From the NCBI GenBank assembly GCA_002050235.1, contig MWST01000024.1, positions 1-64,000 of the forward strand: DNA of 64,000 nucleotides, written 5' to 3'. The position numbers and the translations under genes were made by a program. The first letter of the stretch is position 1. Every line of letters starts with the position of its first letter. The notes beneath the pieces were generated by a model. That model saw nothing but the letters and a program-made list of their open reading frames with translations. It was not told the DNA's origin and searched no databases. The stretch comes from Polyangiaceae bacterium UTPRO1 (GTDB lineage Bacteria; Desulfobacterota; Binatia; UTPRO1). Positions 41,855-51,392 of this stretch are shown one piece after another.

Positions 41855-43139
41855 GCGTACCCCCTGCGGCGCCGAGCTCGCGCAGCGCCTGCGCCAGCGC
41901 CGGTCCGTCGTCATCGACCACGAGTGCGAGCGGATGATCGGCCTGGCGGCGCATGTCCCGCACCGTAGCGCGGCCGGCGCGAAGCTCGTCATCGCCGATC
42001 AACACCGCGAAGCGGGCCGCGAGCTTGTCGGCACGGCGCATGGCGCTCTTGACGCTGCGTCCGGCGACTTCGAGCTCGCAGCGCACGCCGAGACCGCGCA
42101 GGCGGCGCGCCAAGCGGCCGGCGGCCGGCGCCGCCTCGATCGAGAGCGGAATCACGTCCACCTCGGGCGCCGGCGTCCGGTAGTCGGCTGTCGCGGTGGC
42201 GAGCAGCAGGCGCTCGATCCCGATCGCGAAACCGACGCCGGCCAGCGGCGGGCCGCCGAGGTCGGCGACGAGACCGTCGTAGCGCCCGCCCCCGCCGACG
42301 GCATTCTGAGCCCCGAGGTTGCCTGCCACCACCTCGAAGGCGGTGCGTACGTAATAGTCGAGGCCGCGCACCAGCCGCGGCTCGACCCGGTACGGGACGT
42401 CCGCCGCCTGCAGCAGGCGCTCGACCTCGGCGAAGTGCGCCCGGCACGGCGCGCAGAGATATGCGTGCGCTAGCGGCGCTTCGGCCATGGCGCGGCGACA
42501 CCCCGGTTCCTTGCAGTCGAGCAGGCGCAGCGGGTTGCGGTCCAGACGCTGGCGGCAGTTGGCGCAGAGGAGCTCGCTCCGGCTGCGGCCGTACGCGGCG
42601 AGAGCGGCGCGGTAGGCCGGGCGGCAGGCGGCGTCGCCGAGGGAGTTCAAAACCAGCTCGGCGCCGTCGAGCCCGCAAGCGCCGAGGCAGTCCATGAGCA
42701 GCGTCACGACTTCGGCGTCGACGAGCGGATCGTCGCGGCCGATGACCTCGGCGCCGACCTGGTGGAACTGCCGGAGGCGCCCCTTCTGCGGCCGCTCGCG
42801 CCGGAACATCGGACCCAGGTACCAGAGCTTCGCGACCTGATCGCGCTGCGCCAGACCGGCCTCGAGAGCGGCGCGCACCACCGCCGCCGTGCCCTCCGGA
42901 CGCAAGGTCAGCGAGGTGCCGTCGCGATCGTCGAAGGTGTACATCTCCTTTTCGACGATGTCGGTGGCGTCGCCGAGCGAGCGCGTGAAAAGCTCGGTAC
43001 GCTCCGCGATCGGTGTGCGGATCTCGCCGTAGTTGTACGCTGCCAGCACCGCGCGCAGTCGCCCCTCGATCTCCGTGCAGCGTTCGCTCTGCGGGGGCAC
43101 GACGTCGTGGAACCCTTTGACGCCATGGATGGTCTTCAT
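41847..43139 (-). CDS. hisS: Histidyl-tRNA synthetase
   Basis: The protein is 430 residues. TIHGVKGFHDVVPPQSERC is the normal start; motif 2 region is MYTFDDRDGTSLTLRPEGTA. The histidine-specific signature is LVRGLDYYVRTAFEVV near residue 255. A C-terminal anticodon-binding domain begins near residue 330. ATG at 43139 was preferred over the GTG 33 bases upstream because the family begins at MKTIHG. It follows comEC by 26 bases and overlaps aspS by eight. Confidence 0.96.
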   Translation of the reverse strand: MKTIHGVKGFHDVVPPQSERCTEIEGRLRAVLAAYNYGEIRTPIAERTELFTRSLGDATDIVEKEMYTFDDRDGTSLTLRPEGTAAVVRAALEAGLAQRDQVAKLWYLGPMFRRERPQKGRLRQFHQVGAEVIGRDDPLVDAEVVTLLMDCLGACGLDGAELVLNSLGDAACRPAYRAALAAYGRSRSELLCANCRQRLDRNPLRLLDCKEPGCRRAMAEAPLAHAYLCAPCRAHFAEVERLLQAADVPYRVEPRLVRGLDYYVRTAFEVVAGNLGAQNAVGGGGRYDGLVADLGGPPLAGVGFAIGIERLLLATATADYRTPAPEVDVIPLSIEAAPAAGRLARRLRGLGVRCELEVAGRSVKSAMRRADKLAARFAVLIGDDELRAGRATVRDMRRQADHPLALVVDDDGPALAQALRELGAAGGTHE

Positions 43140-43165
43140 CGAGCCACTTTCGGGAGCGCGCAGAG

Positions 43166-45607
43166 CTACCAAACGAGTTGCGGAAATTCAAATCGCTCGG
43201 CCGCGGAAGCCCGCGTCGGAACGACGGAAACGCTGCGTCCGTCACTGGCGACGCGGAGCCCGCCATGGCGCGCCGTGGTCCATGTCCGGGCGCCGGCGGC
43301 GGCGAGGCGGGCGAGTACCGACGGCGCCGGGAAGCCGAAGCGGTTGCCGGCGCCCGCCGAGATGATGGCGGTTCGCGGCGCCACTGCGGCGAGGAAGGCG
43401 GCGCTGCTCGATGTCGCGCTGCCGTGGTGCGGAACCTTGAGGACGTCGCTGCGCAGCCTCTCGGCGTCGGCGAGGAGCGCGCGTTCGGCGCCCGCTCCGA
43501 TGTCTCCGGTGAAGAGCACCGCGGTCGTGCCGTAGCGCAGGCGCAGGACCAGCGAGGCATCGTTCGGACTGAGCCCGTGCGGCTCGTCGGGGTGCACGAC
43601 GTCGACGGCCAGCCCGGCTCCGAACCGCCGCTCCATACCCCGCCGCAGGACGACCGAGCGCGTCCCGGCGGCGGCGAGCGCGCGCTCGAGCGCCGCGAAG
43701 CGGCCGCCCTTGCCGCGCATCCCGTTCCACCAGAACTCGCGCGGCCGGAAGGCGCTCGCGAGGTAGGCGAGCCCGCCGTAGTGGTCGAGCTCGGGATGCG
43801 AGAGCACCAGGGCGTCGATGCGGCCGATCTTGCGCGCGCGCAGGAACGGCGCGATGACGCGGGCGCCGGGATCGAACTCGCCGGCAAAGCCGCCGCCGTC
43901 GACGACCAGGACGCCGCCGCCGCGCGGCAGCTCGACGACGGCGGCGTCGCCCTGGCCGATGGCGAGGAACGTCACCCGGAGCGTCGGATCCACGCGGCGC
44001 TGCCACGTCCACCAGACGATGTCGGCGGACGCGACGACTGCCAGCGCCAGGAACGCCGCCCGCCGCGCGCGCCGTCGTCCGTCGGCAGCGGCAGTGCGCC
44101 GGGTCCACCAGAGCACCAGCGCCGCGTAGACGATGGCAAGCTCCGTCAGTGTCGGCATCGCCGTCGCCATGGCGGCGCCGGGCCAGTGCGCGAACCAGTC
44201 GGCGAGTGCGAGCCCGAGGCGCGCAGCACCGGCCGCGAAGCCCAGCAGCGCGTCGGCGAGCCGCGGCGCTACGAGCACGAGCGGCAGCGCGGCCAGTCCG
44301 GGCAGCAGCGTCGCTGGCCCGAGCAGCGGCAACACCGGCAAGTTCGCGAGCGGCGCCACCAGCGAGATCTGCTGGAAGTGCCAAGCCGTGAGCGGCGCCG
44401 TCGCCAGCGTCGCCGCCAGGGACACGCGCACCGGCGCGACGATCAGCCGCCGCCACCAGCGGGCCGGACCCCCGACCGGCGGGCCGGACCCGCGCTCGGC
44501 GCGGGCGACGAGGATCAGGGCCAGGACCGAGACGAAGGAGAGTTGGAAGGAGACGTCGGCGGCGACGTCGGGAGCTTGGGCGGCAAGGAGCACCGCCGCT
44601 GCAGCCAGCGCCCTGAGAGCGTCCGGCGGCCGATCACAAGCAAGCGCACCGACGACCACGCCGTAGGTGAGGAACGAGCGCGCCGCCGGAACACTGTCGC
44701 CGGCTAGCGCCGCGTAGGCGCCGACCGGGATCGCTCCGAGGAGCGCCGCGAGCTTGGTGACGTCGACGTGGAGCGCCAGCAGCGCCGAGCGCAGGAGCAG
44801 CCAGCGCAAGGCCACCACCGCGGCGCCCGCCGCGACGGCGACGTGGAAGCCCGAGACCGAGACCACGTGCGCGAGACCGGTGCGGTTGAGGGCGTCGCGG
44901 GTGTCCTCGTCGAGGCTCTGCGCGGCGCCGAGGAGCACGGCCGCGAGGTAGCCGCGCACCGGCTCCTCCGCGGCCGCGGCGACGCGGGCGGCGAGGCGGG
45001 CGCGGATGTCGTCGCCGTCGGCGGCGGCGTCGAGGCGCGTGAGCGCCGCGTCGGTCCACAGGAACGCCGAGACCATGATCCCGCGCCGCCGCAGTCCTGC
45101 CGCGATATCGTATTCGTCGGGGTTCCCGAACGACTGCGGGCGGCGCAGCGTTGCCACCACCCGGACGCGGGCGCCGATCGGCCAGGCGTGGCGGGCGTGG
45201 GCGATGGTGAGACCGAGGAGCCCGCGCGCCGGCCCGGTGCGGATTCGTGATCGGACCGCGCCGACAGCGATCACGAGCGCCGCGCGGTCGGCGCGGGTGT
45301 CGCTGCGGACGACGCTGCCGTCGACGGCGACGATGCCGCGGCCCGCGAGGTGCGCTACGTGGTCCTCCGGCGGCGGCCGGTGTGCGTTCACGGCGGCAGC
45401 CGCTCCGCACGCGAGTCCGGCGGCCAGAGCGGCGGCGCCGATCCGCTGCGCCAGTACGGTTGCACGCGCCGCGGCGCCGAGCGCCGCCGCGGCTGCGAGG
45501 AGCGCGCCGCTGCCGACGTCGGCATGGAGGCCGCCGCCGAGAACGCCGATCGCGAACGGCAGGAGGGCATGCGCCGCCGCCGGCGGCTTCGAGGAAAGCT
45601 CCGACAC
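43166..45607 (-). CDS. comEC: ComEC/Rec2 family DNA uptake channel protein
   Basis: The product has 813 residues in three parts: N-terminal hydrophobic helices and an OB-like region (DUF4131-type), the central competence domain with many helices (GYLAAVLLGAAQSLDEDTRD, then LAHVVSVSGFHVAVAAG), and a C-terminal metallo-beta-lactamase domain. The latter has the metal motif HPELDHYGG at residues 604-612 and VLKVPHHGSATSS later. It is expected to carry single-stranded DNA across the inner membrane in transformation; the hydrolase domain may degrade the other strand. It lies between uvrC (81 bases upstream) and hisS. No other competence genes are seen here. Confidence 0.92.
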   Translation of the reverse strand: MSELSSKPPAAAHALLPFAIGVLGGGLHADVGSGALLAAAAALGAAARATVLAQRIGAAALAAGLACGAAAAVNAHRPPPEDHVAHLAGRGIVAVDGSVVRSDTRADRAALVIAVGAVRSRIRTGPARGLLGLTIAHARHAWPIGARVRVVATLRRPQSFGNPDEYDIAAGLRRRGIMVSAFLWTDAALTRLDAAADGDDIRARLAARVAAAAEEPVRGYLAAVLLGAAQSLDEDTRDALNRTGLAHVVSVSGFHVAVAAGAAVVALRWLLLRSALLALHVDVTKLAALLGAIPVGAYAALAGDSVPAARSFLTYGVVVGALACDRPPDALRALAAAAVLLAAQAPDVAADVSFQLSFVSVLALILVARAERGSGPPVGGPARWWRRLIVAPVRVSLAATLATAPLTAWHFQQISLVAPLANLPVLPLLGPATLLPGLAALPLVLVAPRLADALLGFAAGAARLGLALADWFAHWPGAAMATAMPTLTELAIVYAALVLWWTRRTAAADGRRRARRAAFLALAVVASADIVWWTWQRRVDPTLRVTFLAIGQGDAAVVELPRGGGVLVVDGGGFAGEFDPGARVIAPFLRARKIGRIDALVLSHPELDHYGGLAYLASAFRPREFWWNGMRGKGGRFAALERALAAAGTRSVVLRRGMERRFGAGLAVDVVHPDEPHGLSPNDASLVLRLRYGTTAVLFTGDIGAGAERALLADAERLRSDVLKVPHHGSATSSSAAFLAAVAPRTAIISAGAGNRFGFPAPSVLARLAAAGARTWTTARHGGLRVASDGRSVSVVPTRASAAERFEFPQLVW

Positions 45608-45688
45608 TCTCTGCTCCGTCGGCGCTGCGAGGACGCCGGCGCCGGCCGCGGGGGAAGCGGCGCGTGAGGACCTGGAACCGGGCGCTGC

Positions 45689-47608
45689 TCAGGAGGAGTC
45701 GGCGGCGGGAGCCGCGAGGCCGCGGCGAATCTCGGCGGCGAGCCGGCTCGAGATGCCCGGCACGGCGGCGATCTCCGCCTCCGTGGCCCCCCGCAGGCGT
45801 CGCAGGCTCCCGAAGTGGCGGAGGAGCAGGCGGCGGCGCTCCGGACCGACGCCGGCGATGTCCTCCAGACCCGAGTGCAGCCGCTCCCGACGCCGCAGCT
45901 CGCGATGATAGGTGATCGCGAAGCGGTGCGCTTCGTCGCGGACGCGCTGCAAGAGGAAGAGAGCCGTCGAGGTGCGGTGGAGGACGACGGGATTCTTGCG
46001 GCCGGGGAGGAAGACGCGCTCGTCGGAGCGCCGTACCGCGGTCGCCCGGGCGTCGCGGACGACGCGCGTCTTGGCGAGGCCGATGACATCGATGCTGTCG
46101 ATCTCGAGCGTGCGCAGGACCTCGACGGCGACGTTCAGTTGTCCCTTGCCGCCGTCCACCATCAACAAATCGGGGAAGGCGTTGTCGTCCTTGGCGCGGC
46201 GATAGCGGCGCTCCAGAACCTCGTACATCGCCGCGAAGTCGTCGCTGCCGGCGACCGTGCGGATGCGGTAGCGCCGATAGCGCGCCGGACACGGCTGTCC
46301 CTCGTCGAACGTCACCATGGAAGCGACGGTGAGGTTGCCTTGAATATTGGAGATGTCGAAGCACTCTATCCGCTTCGGGGCGCTGCGGAGGTGTAGGCGC
46401 CGGCGCAGCTCGGCGAGCATGCGCTCGCGCTGAGCGCCCTGGTCCCGGCGCTCGGCGAAGCCGTGGCGAGCATTGTCGCGCGCCATTTCGACCAGGCGCA
46501 GGCGCGCGCCGCGCTGCGGGCAGACCACCTCGACCTGGCGGCCGCGGCGCTCGCCGAGGTATTCGGCCCGGACCTCCGCGTCCTCCAGGGCCACGGGCAG
46601 CACGATGGCATCGGGAACGGGCCGGTCTCCCTGATAGAACTGGGTCAGCACGGCGGCGAAGATCTCGTCGTCGCCCAGCTCCAGGTCGTCGAAAGCATAT
46701 GCCTGGCTGCCCGTGAGCTTGCCCTGACGCACGAAGAGCACCTGGATCTCGACGGCGCCGCCCTCGCGGTAGAGCCCGAAGACGTCCTGATCGCGGCCCC
46801 AGTGCTCGACCGCCTGCTGGCGCTGCGCGGTAGTCTCGATGGCGCGAAGCTGATCGCGCAGGCGCGCTGCTTCTTCGAAGCGCAGAGCCTCGGCCGCCGC
46901 CTGCATGCGCTCCGTCAACGTGCGCACGAGCTGCTGATTCCTGCCTTCGAGCAGCTCGACGGTCTGGGCCACGTTGCGCGCGTACTCCTCGGCATCGACC
47001 GGCAGACAGCACGGGGCCGGACAGCGCTTGATCTGGTACTCGATGCACGGCCGCGCGCGGTTGCGAAACACCGTGTCGCTGCAGTTGCGGATCGGGAAGA
47101 TCTTGCGAATCGCGTCGAGGGTCTCGCGTACCGACCACGCCGACGAGAACGGACCGAGGTAGCGGGATCCGTCGCGCGCGAGCTTGCGGGTGACGACGAG
47201 GCGCGGCCACCGATGAGCGTCCTCGATCTTGACGCTGACGTAGCTCTTGTCGTCCTTGAGGCGGATGTTGTAGCGCGGTTTGTACTGCTTGATCAGGTTG
47301 TTCTCGAGGATCAACGCCTCTTTCTCGTTGCGCGTGACCAGGGTTTCGAAGCGCGCCACCCTGTTCACCAAGAAGGCCACCTGGGCGCGCTCGTCGCCGC
47401 CGCGAAAATACGAGCGCACGCGGCTGCGGAGGCTCTTCGCCTTGCCGACGTAGACGACCTCGTCGGCGGCGTCGCGCAGCAGGTAGACTCCCGGCCGCGC
47501 CGGCAAGGTCGCGAGCTTGGACTCGAGGTCGAGCGCGTCGGTCGGCCGGGTGATGGCGATGCGGAGCTCGACCGCCGGATCGGCCGGACCGGAGTGATCT
47601 TCAGGCAC
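45689..47608 (-). CDS. uvrC: Excinuclease ABC subunit C
   Basis: Makes both incisions beside a UvrB-bound lesion. The 639-residue protein has a GIY-YIG nuclease domain (GVYLL at 40-44, YVGKAKSL at 53-60), a UVR motif ([20 protein letters not shown]), an RNase H-like nuclease region ([18 protein letters not shown]) and C-terminal helix-hairpin-helix pairs ([32 protein letters not shown]). The GTG start at 47608 overlaps the last codons of uvrB by eight bases, so the two are coupled. Longer frames lie inside uvrB. Confidence 0.95.
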   Translation of the reverse strand: MPEDHSGPADPAVELRIAITRPTDALDLESKLATLPARPGVYLLRDAADEVVYVGKAKSLRSRVRSYFRGGDERAQVAFLVNRVARFETLVTRNEKEALILENNLIKQYKPRYNIRLKDDKSYVSVKIEDAHRWPRLVVTRKLARDGSRYLGPFSSAWSVRETLDAIRKIFPIRNCSDTVFRNRARPCIEYQIKRCPAPCCLPVDAEEYARNVAQTVELLEGRNQQLVRTLTERMQAAAEALRFEEAARLRDQLRAIETTAQRQQAVEHWGRDQDVFGLYREGGAVEIQVLFVRQGKLTGSQAYAFDDLELGDDEIFAAVLTQFYQGDRPVPDAIVLPVALEDAEVRAEYLGERRGRQVEVVCPQRGARLRLVEMARDNARHGFAERRDQGAQRERMLAELRRRLHLRSAPKRIECFDISNIQGNLTVASMVTFDEGQPCPARYRRYRIRTVAGSDDFAAMYEVLERRYRRAKDDNAFPDLLMVDGGKGQLNVAVEVLRTLEIDSIDVIGLAKTRVVRDARATAVRRSDERVFLPGRKNPVVLHRTSTALFLLQRVRDEAHRFAITYHRELRRRERLHSGLEDIAGVGPERRRLLLRHFGSLRRLRGATEAEIAAVPGISSRLAAEIRRGLAAPAADSS

Positions 47609-49685
47609 GGCGATCGTCCAGGCCGAGGCGGTGGCGTTCGAGCGCCTGGATGCGGTCGCGGAGCTCGGCGGCCTGCTCGAACTCGAGGGCGGCCGCGGCC
47701 CGGCGCATCTCCTTCTTGAGGCGGTCGATCGTCGCCGGGATGGCGGCAGGCTCGGGCCAGGACTCGGCGGCGTCGTCCTCGGGCGTAGCGTCATCCAGAT
47801 AGTCGGCGTCCGCGATCGCGACCAGCGGTCCGCGGATGGCTTTGCGGATCGTCCGTGGGGTGATGGCGTGCTCTTCGTTGTAGCGCTGTTGGAGGCGACG
47901 CCGCCGCGCAGTCTCGTCGAGCGCGCTCTGCATCGATGCGGTGACCACGTCGGCGTACATGATGACGGTGCCGTTCACGTTCCGTGCGGCGCGGCCGATC
48001 GTCTGGATGAGCGAGCGCGAGGAGCGCAAATAGCCCTCTTTGTCGGCGTCGAGGATCGCTACCAGCGACACTTCGGGAATGTCGAGTCCCTCGCGCAGCA
48101 GGTTGATGCCGACGAGGACGTCGAAAGCACCGCGCCGGAGATCGCGAATGATCTCGACCCGCTCGATCGTCTCGACGTCGGCGTGGATGTAGCGCACCTT
48201 GATGCCGACGTCCTGGAAGTAGTCGGTGAGATCCTCCGCCATCTTCTTGGTCAGTGTGGTTACGAGCACGCGCTCGTCGCCCTCGACGCGGCGGCGGATC
48301 TCTTCCAGCAGGTCGTCGACCTGGTCGCGCGCGGGACGCACGTGCACTTCGGGGTCGACGAGGCCGGTCGGGCGGATGATCTGCTCGACGACCGTGCCGC
48401 CGCTGCGCTCGAGCTCGTAGGCGCCGGGCGTGGCGGAGACGAAGATCGTCTGGCCGATGCTGGCCGTGAACTCCTGGAAGTCGAGCGGCCGGTTGTCGAG
48501 CGCCGACGGCAAGCGGAAGCCGAACTCGACGAGGGTCTCCTTGCGAGCGCGATCGCCGCGGTACATGCCGCCGATCTGCGGCACGGTGACGTGGCTCTCG
48601 TCGATGATGACGAGGAAGTCGGGGGGGAAATAGCTGAGGAGCGTCGCCGGCGGCTCGCCCGGCCGGCGGCCGTCGAGGTGGCGGGAGTAGTTCTCGACGC
48701 CGTGGCAGAAGCCCATCTCGGCCAGCATTTCGAGGTCGTAGAGCGTTCGCTGTTCCAGGCGCTGGTGTTCGAGCACCTTGTTCTGGGTGCGCAGCTCGAC
48801 GAGGCGCCCCTGCAGCTCGTCGCGGATCGCTTCGATCGCGACCTTCAGACGCGGCTCGCTGGTTACATAGTGGCTCGCCGGATAGACCGCGACCCGCGCC
48901 AGGCTGCGTTGCGCCTTGCCGCGCAGCGGATCGATCTCGGTTATCGCCTCGATCGTATCGCCGAAGAGCTCGACCCGCAGCGCCCGCGCCTCCTCGTATG
49001 CCGGGAAGATCTCGACGACGTCGCCGCGGACACGAAAGGTGCCGCGGTGGAAATCGGTATCGTTACGCTCGTACTGGATGTCGACGAGCGTGCGCAGCAT
49101 CCGATCGCGGTCCATCTCGGCGCCGCGCTCCAGGAAGAGGAGGTTCGCGAAGTACTCTGCCGGCGAGCCGAGGCCGTAGATGCAGGAGACGCTGGCGACG
49201 ATGACGACGTCGGTGCGCTCGAGCAGAGCCTTGGTGGCGGAGTGGCGCATCTTGTCGATCTCGTCGTTGATCGACGCGTCCTTCTCGATGAAGGTATCGG
49301 TGCTGGGGACGTACGCCTCCGGCTGGTAGTAGTCGTAGTAGCTCACGAAATAGCGGACGGCGTTGTCGGGGAAGATCGCCTGCAACTCGTGGTAGAGCTG
49401 CGCCGCGAGCGTCTTGTTGGGAGCGATGACCAGGGTCGGTCGGTTCGTCTCGGCAATGACGTGCGCCATCGTGAAGGTCTTCCCGGAGCCGGTGACGCCG
49501 AGGAGCGTCTGGGCGTCGAGACCGTCGCGCAGTCCGCGTACGAGCCGACGGATCGCTTCGGGCTGGTCTCCCTGGGGCGTGATGTCGGCGACCAGACGAA
49601 AAGGTTCTTGGCGACGCTCCACGACGGGGGAATTATATGCGCCCTGCTCGGCCGCACCACCGGTTGCGCCGCTGCGAGTAGCCAT
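47601..49685 (-). CDS. uvrB: Excinuclease ABC subunit B
   Basis: Damage-verifying helicase-like subunit, about 694 residues. Walker A is GVTGSGKT (63-70). The lesion-probing beta-hairpin lies in [20 protein letters not shown]. Helicase motifs include [26 protein letters not shown], and the C-terminal UVR domain ([16 protein letters not shown]) binds UvrC. ATG at 49685 was taken as start; a GTG at 49622, ten bases after a TATAAT sequence, would also keep the conserved N-terminus. It begins 14 bases after the DUF3106 gene. Confidence 0.95.
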   Translation of the reverse strand: MATRSGATGGAAEQGAYNSPVVERRQEPFRLVADITPQGDQPEAIRRLVRGLRDGLDAQTLLGVTGSGKTFTMAHVIAETNRPTLVIAPNKTLAAQLYHELQAIFPDNAVRYFVSYYDYYQPEAYVPSTDTFIEKDASINDEIDKMRHSATKALLERTDVVIVASVSCIYGLGSPAEYFANLLFLERGAEMDRDRMLRTLVDIQYERNDTDFHRGTFRVRGDVVEIFPAYEEARALRVELFGDTIEAITEIDPLRGKAQRSLARVAVYPASHYVTSEPRLKVAIEAIRDELQGRLVELRTQNKVLEHQRLEQRTLYDLEMLAEMGFCHGVENYSRHLDGRRPGEPPATLLSYFPPDFLVIIDESHVTVPQIGGMYRGDRARKETLVEFGFRLPSALDNRPLDFQEFTASIGQTIFVSATPGAYELERSGGTVVEQIIRPTGLVDPEVHVRPARDQVDDLLEEIRRRVEGDERVLVTTLTKKMAEDLTDYFQDVGIKVRYIHADVETIERVEIIRDLRRGAFDVLVGINLLREGLDIPEVSLVAILDADKEGYLRSSRSLIQTIGRAARNVNGTVIMYADVVTASMQSALDETARRRRLQQRYNEEHAITPRTIRKAIRGPLVAIADADYLDDATPEDDAAESWPEPAAIPATIDRLKKEMRRAAAALEFEQAAELRDRIQALERHRLGLDDRRA
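49632..49637 (-). promoter_or_regulatory. Perfect TATAAT inside the uvrB 5' end
   Basis: TATAAT reads on the minus strand in an otherwise GC-rich region, ten bases before an in-frame GTG at 49622. If used, it could give uvrB its own near-leaderless start. The hexamer 17 bases upstream (GTGGTG) is a poor -35, so confidence is low. Confidence 0.3.
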
Positions 49686-49699
49686 CGCCGCCGGCAGCG

Positions 49700-50032
49700 T
49701 CAGTCGCGCTGCCGGCGGCGATCCTCGAAGCGGCGGTCCAGATCCTGGCGCTGCTGCGACGGCAGCTCGCGATAGCGTCGGTAGGTGGAACGCAGCCGCT
49801 CCTTCTCTTGCGGCGGGAGCTGCTGCCAGCGGTCGTAGTTGCGCTCGATACGGCGTTGCTGCTCCGGGGGCATCTTCTGGAAGCGCTGGTAGTTGCGGTA
49901 GGCCTCGTCGCGCTCCTGCGGCGACATTTCCTGCCAGCTCTGGGCGAGGCGATCGATGGCGAGCGCCGGCGGTGCGCCGAAGAGCAGCGCCGCCGATCCG
50001 GCGGCGAGGACCGCGATCAGGCGCCGACTCAC
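49700..50032 (-). CDS. Exported DUF3106 protein
   Basis: A 110-residue protein with a Sec signal peptide ([21 protein letters not shown], cleavage after ALA). The mature part is a highly charged, helical repeat: [70 protein letters not shown]. About 18-residue units each start with a Pro-Pro/Ser-Pro turn. DUF3106 proteins often sit next to ECF sigma/anti-sigma pairs, which is exactly the case. The GTG start overlaps the anti-sigma stop (GTGA). A periplasmic stress-sensing or chaperone-like role is inference. Confidence 0.85.
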   Translation of the reverse strand: MSRRLIAVLAAGSAALLFGAPPALAIDRLAQSWQEMSPQERDEAYRNYQRFQKMPPEQQRRIERNYDRWQQLPPQEKERLRSTYRRYRELPSQQRQDLDRRFEDRRRQRD

Positions 50033-50637
50033 CCGGCCCTACCGTCGTCGTGGTCGTGTAGTGCCCCGAGATGTTCGAGCGCCTCGAGCCGGCGCACCAC
50101 CGGCAGCCGCAGGAACAGCTCGGGGTGCTCCAAGAGCTCCGGCGGCAGATCTTCGGGGCGGAGCCGGTCGACGTGCGCGAGTAGCGCCGGCGCCGGGCTC
50201 GGGCTCGCCGCGGCGGCGATCCGTGCCGCCGTCGCGGCGGGTGCCGCGGCGACCCGCCCGGGCGCCGCGCCCGGCGTCGCCGCCGGCGGCGAGGGCGCGA
50301 CCGTGAACGAGCGCAACGCCAGCGCCAGAACCGCAGCTGCCGCGAGTGCCGGTGCGACCCAGCGCCGCACTCGTGCCCCCCTGCCGCGCCGCGCCGCGCC
50401 GGGTTTAGGCTCGGCGGCAAGGCGGCGTGCGAAGTCGGCGGCAAAGGTCGCACCGGGCGCGATCTGCGGGAGATCCGCGAGCCAGCGCCGCAAGGTTCGC
50501 AGCTGCTCCACCTCGCGCCTACACGATAGGCAGCTGGCGAGGTGCTCGACCACGAGCCGGCGGGCATCGGCTTCGAGCTCGTCGTCGACGTAGGCCGTCA
50601 ACTCGGGCCTGGTGCGGTCGCAGGCGGAGGTGCTCAT
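50029..50637 (-). CDS. Anti-sigma factor with zinc-finger domain
   Basis: The 202-residue protein begins with a zf-HC2 anti-sigma domain: the His32-x3-Cys36-x2-Cys39 motif in [15 protein letters not shown] is the ZAS signature. A single membrane helix lies near 92-110 ([19 protein letters not shown]), leaving an Ala/Pro-rich periplasmic part. It should sequester the ECF sigma factor encoded just upstream, whose stop overlaps its ATG (ATGA), giving balanced synthesis. The signal that releases the sigma factor is unknown. Confidence 0.9.
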   Translation of the reverse strand: MSTSACDRTRPELTAYVDDELEADARRLVVEHLASCLSCRREVEQLRTLRRWLADLPQIAPGATFAADFARRLAAEPKPGAARRGRGARVRRWVAPALAAAAVLALALRSFTVAPSPPAATPGAAPGRVAAAPAATAARIAAAASPSPAPALLAHVDRLRPEDLPPELLEHPELFLRLPVVRRLEALEHLGALHDHDDGRAG

Positions 50638-51227
50638 AGGAACTCGGCCAGCTCCTTTCGCATGGTCGCGGTGGCGCGAAAGACCAGACTCTTGACCGCA
50701 CTCTCCGTGGTCTCGAGCGCTTCCGCAACCTCCAGATACGACATGCCGTCGACCCGACTCATGAGCAGCGCGGCGCGCTGGTTCGGGGGCAGCCCGTCGA
50801 GCACCGAGTGGATCTTAGCCTCGAGCTGCCGACCGGCCAAGGCGCCGTCCCCGGCGACTGCAGCCGGGTCGGCGAACGCGATCTCGGCGCGCTTCCCCAG
50901 CTCGTCGGGGGCGCGCTCGAGCGAGCGCCGCGGATGGCGATGCTCGGGTCGGCGCACCTCGTTCAGGCAGCTATTGGTGGTGATGCGGTAGAGCCAGGTG
51001 GTGAACTTCGCCGTCGGCTCGTAGCGGCCGGCGGCGCGGTAGATCTGCAGGAAGACGTCCTGTGCGATTTCTTCAGCCCGCCAGCGGCTGCCTACGAAAT
51101 GATACGCGAAGTTCACGATCGACCGGCCATGTTTGTCGAACAGCTCGCGAAACGCCTCGGCGTCGCCGCCACGGACCCGCAGCATCAGTTGCACATCGGG
51201 GTCGGACGCGGGATCGGAGGGCGTCAC
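50634..51227 (-). CDS. ECF RNA polymerase sigma factor (RpoE-like)
   Basis: The product is 197 residues from GTG at 51227. Region 2 spans FDKHGRSIVNFAYHFVGSRW and AEEIAQDVFLQIYRAAGRY with FTTWLYRITTNSCLNEVRR (about 25-85). Region 4 is LPPNQRAALLMSRVDGMSY and LEVAEALETTESAVKSLVFR (about 140-185) with its helix-turn-helix. There is no region 1.1 or 3, typical of ECF factors. It heads a minus-strand series with an anti-sigma gene, DUF3106 and the uvrB-uvrC-comEC-hisS-aspS genes. Autoregulation is likely by family precedent but no ECF promoter was identified with confidence. Confidence 0.93.
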   Translation of the reverse strand: MTPSDPASDPDVQLMLRVRGGDAEAFRELFDKHGRSIVNFAYHFVGSRWRAEEIAQDVFLQIYRAAGRYEPTAKFTTWLYRITTNSCLNEVRRPEHRHPRRSLERAPDELGKRAEIAFADPAAVAGDGALAGRQLEAKIHSVLDGLPPNQRAALLMSRVDGMSYLEVAEALETTESAVKSLVFRATATMRKELAEFL

Positions 51228-51292
51228 GTGATCGTGCTTCAAGGCTCGAGGTCTCCGTTGGTTGCGCGCGCGCTTCCGATCGACACCGAGAC

Positions 51293-51304
51293 CTTCTATA
51301 GAAG
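51293..51304. promoter_or_regulatory. 12-base perfect palindrome between ECF sigma and histidine kinase genes
   Basis: CTTCTATAGAAG lies in the 165-base gap between the divergent ECF sigma gene (start 51227) and the histidine kinase (start 51393). It contains a -10-like TATAGA on both strands and is AT-rich against its surroundings. It may be an operator or a shared -10 region; no good -35 was found on either side. Confidence 0.4.
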
Positions 51305-51392
51305 ATGGAGCCTGCCGGCACACGGGGCGCGGGCGCCGGCAGCAGGGCATCCGACCTGATCCGGACCCCGACGTTCGTCCGGCGACGACCGC

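Noticed and set aside
44634..47210. 858-codon minus-strand frame across uvrC and comEC
   Set aside because: Different frame from the recognised uvrC and comEC products and made of Arg/Pro/Ala runs; a shadow.
51310..51335. Second sigma-54-like site before the histidine kinase (CGGCAC...GGGGCGCG)
   Set aside because: The -12 half lacks the TTGC core and the GG/GC match is easily produced by this base composition.
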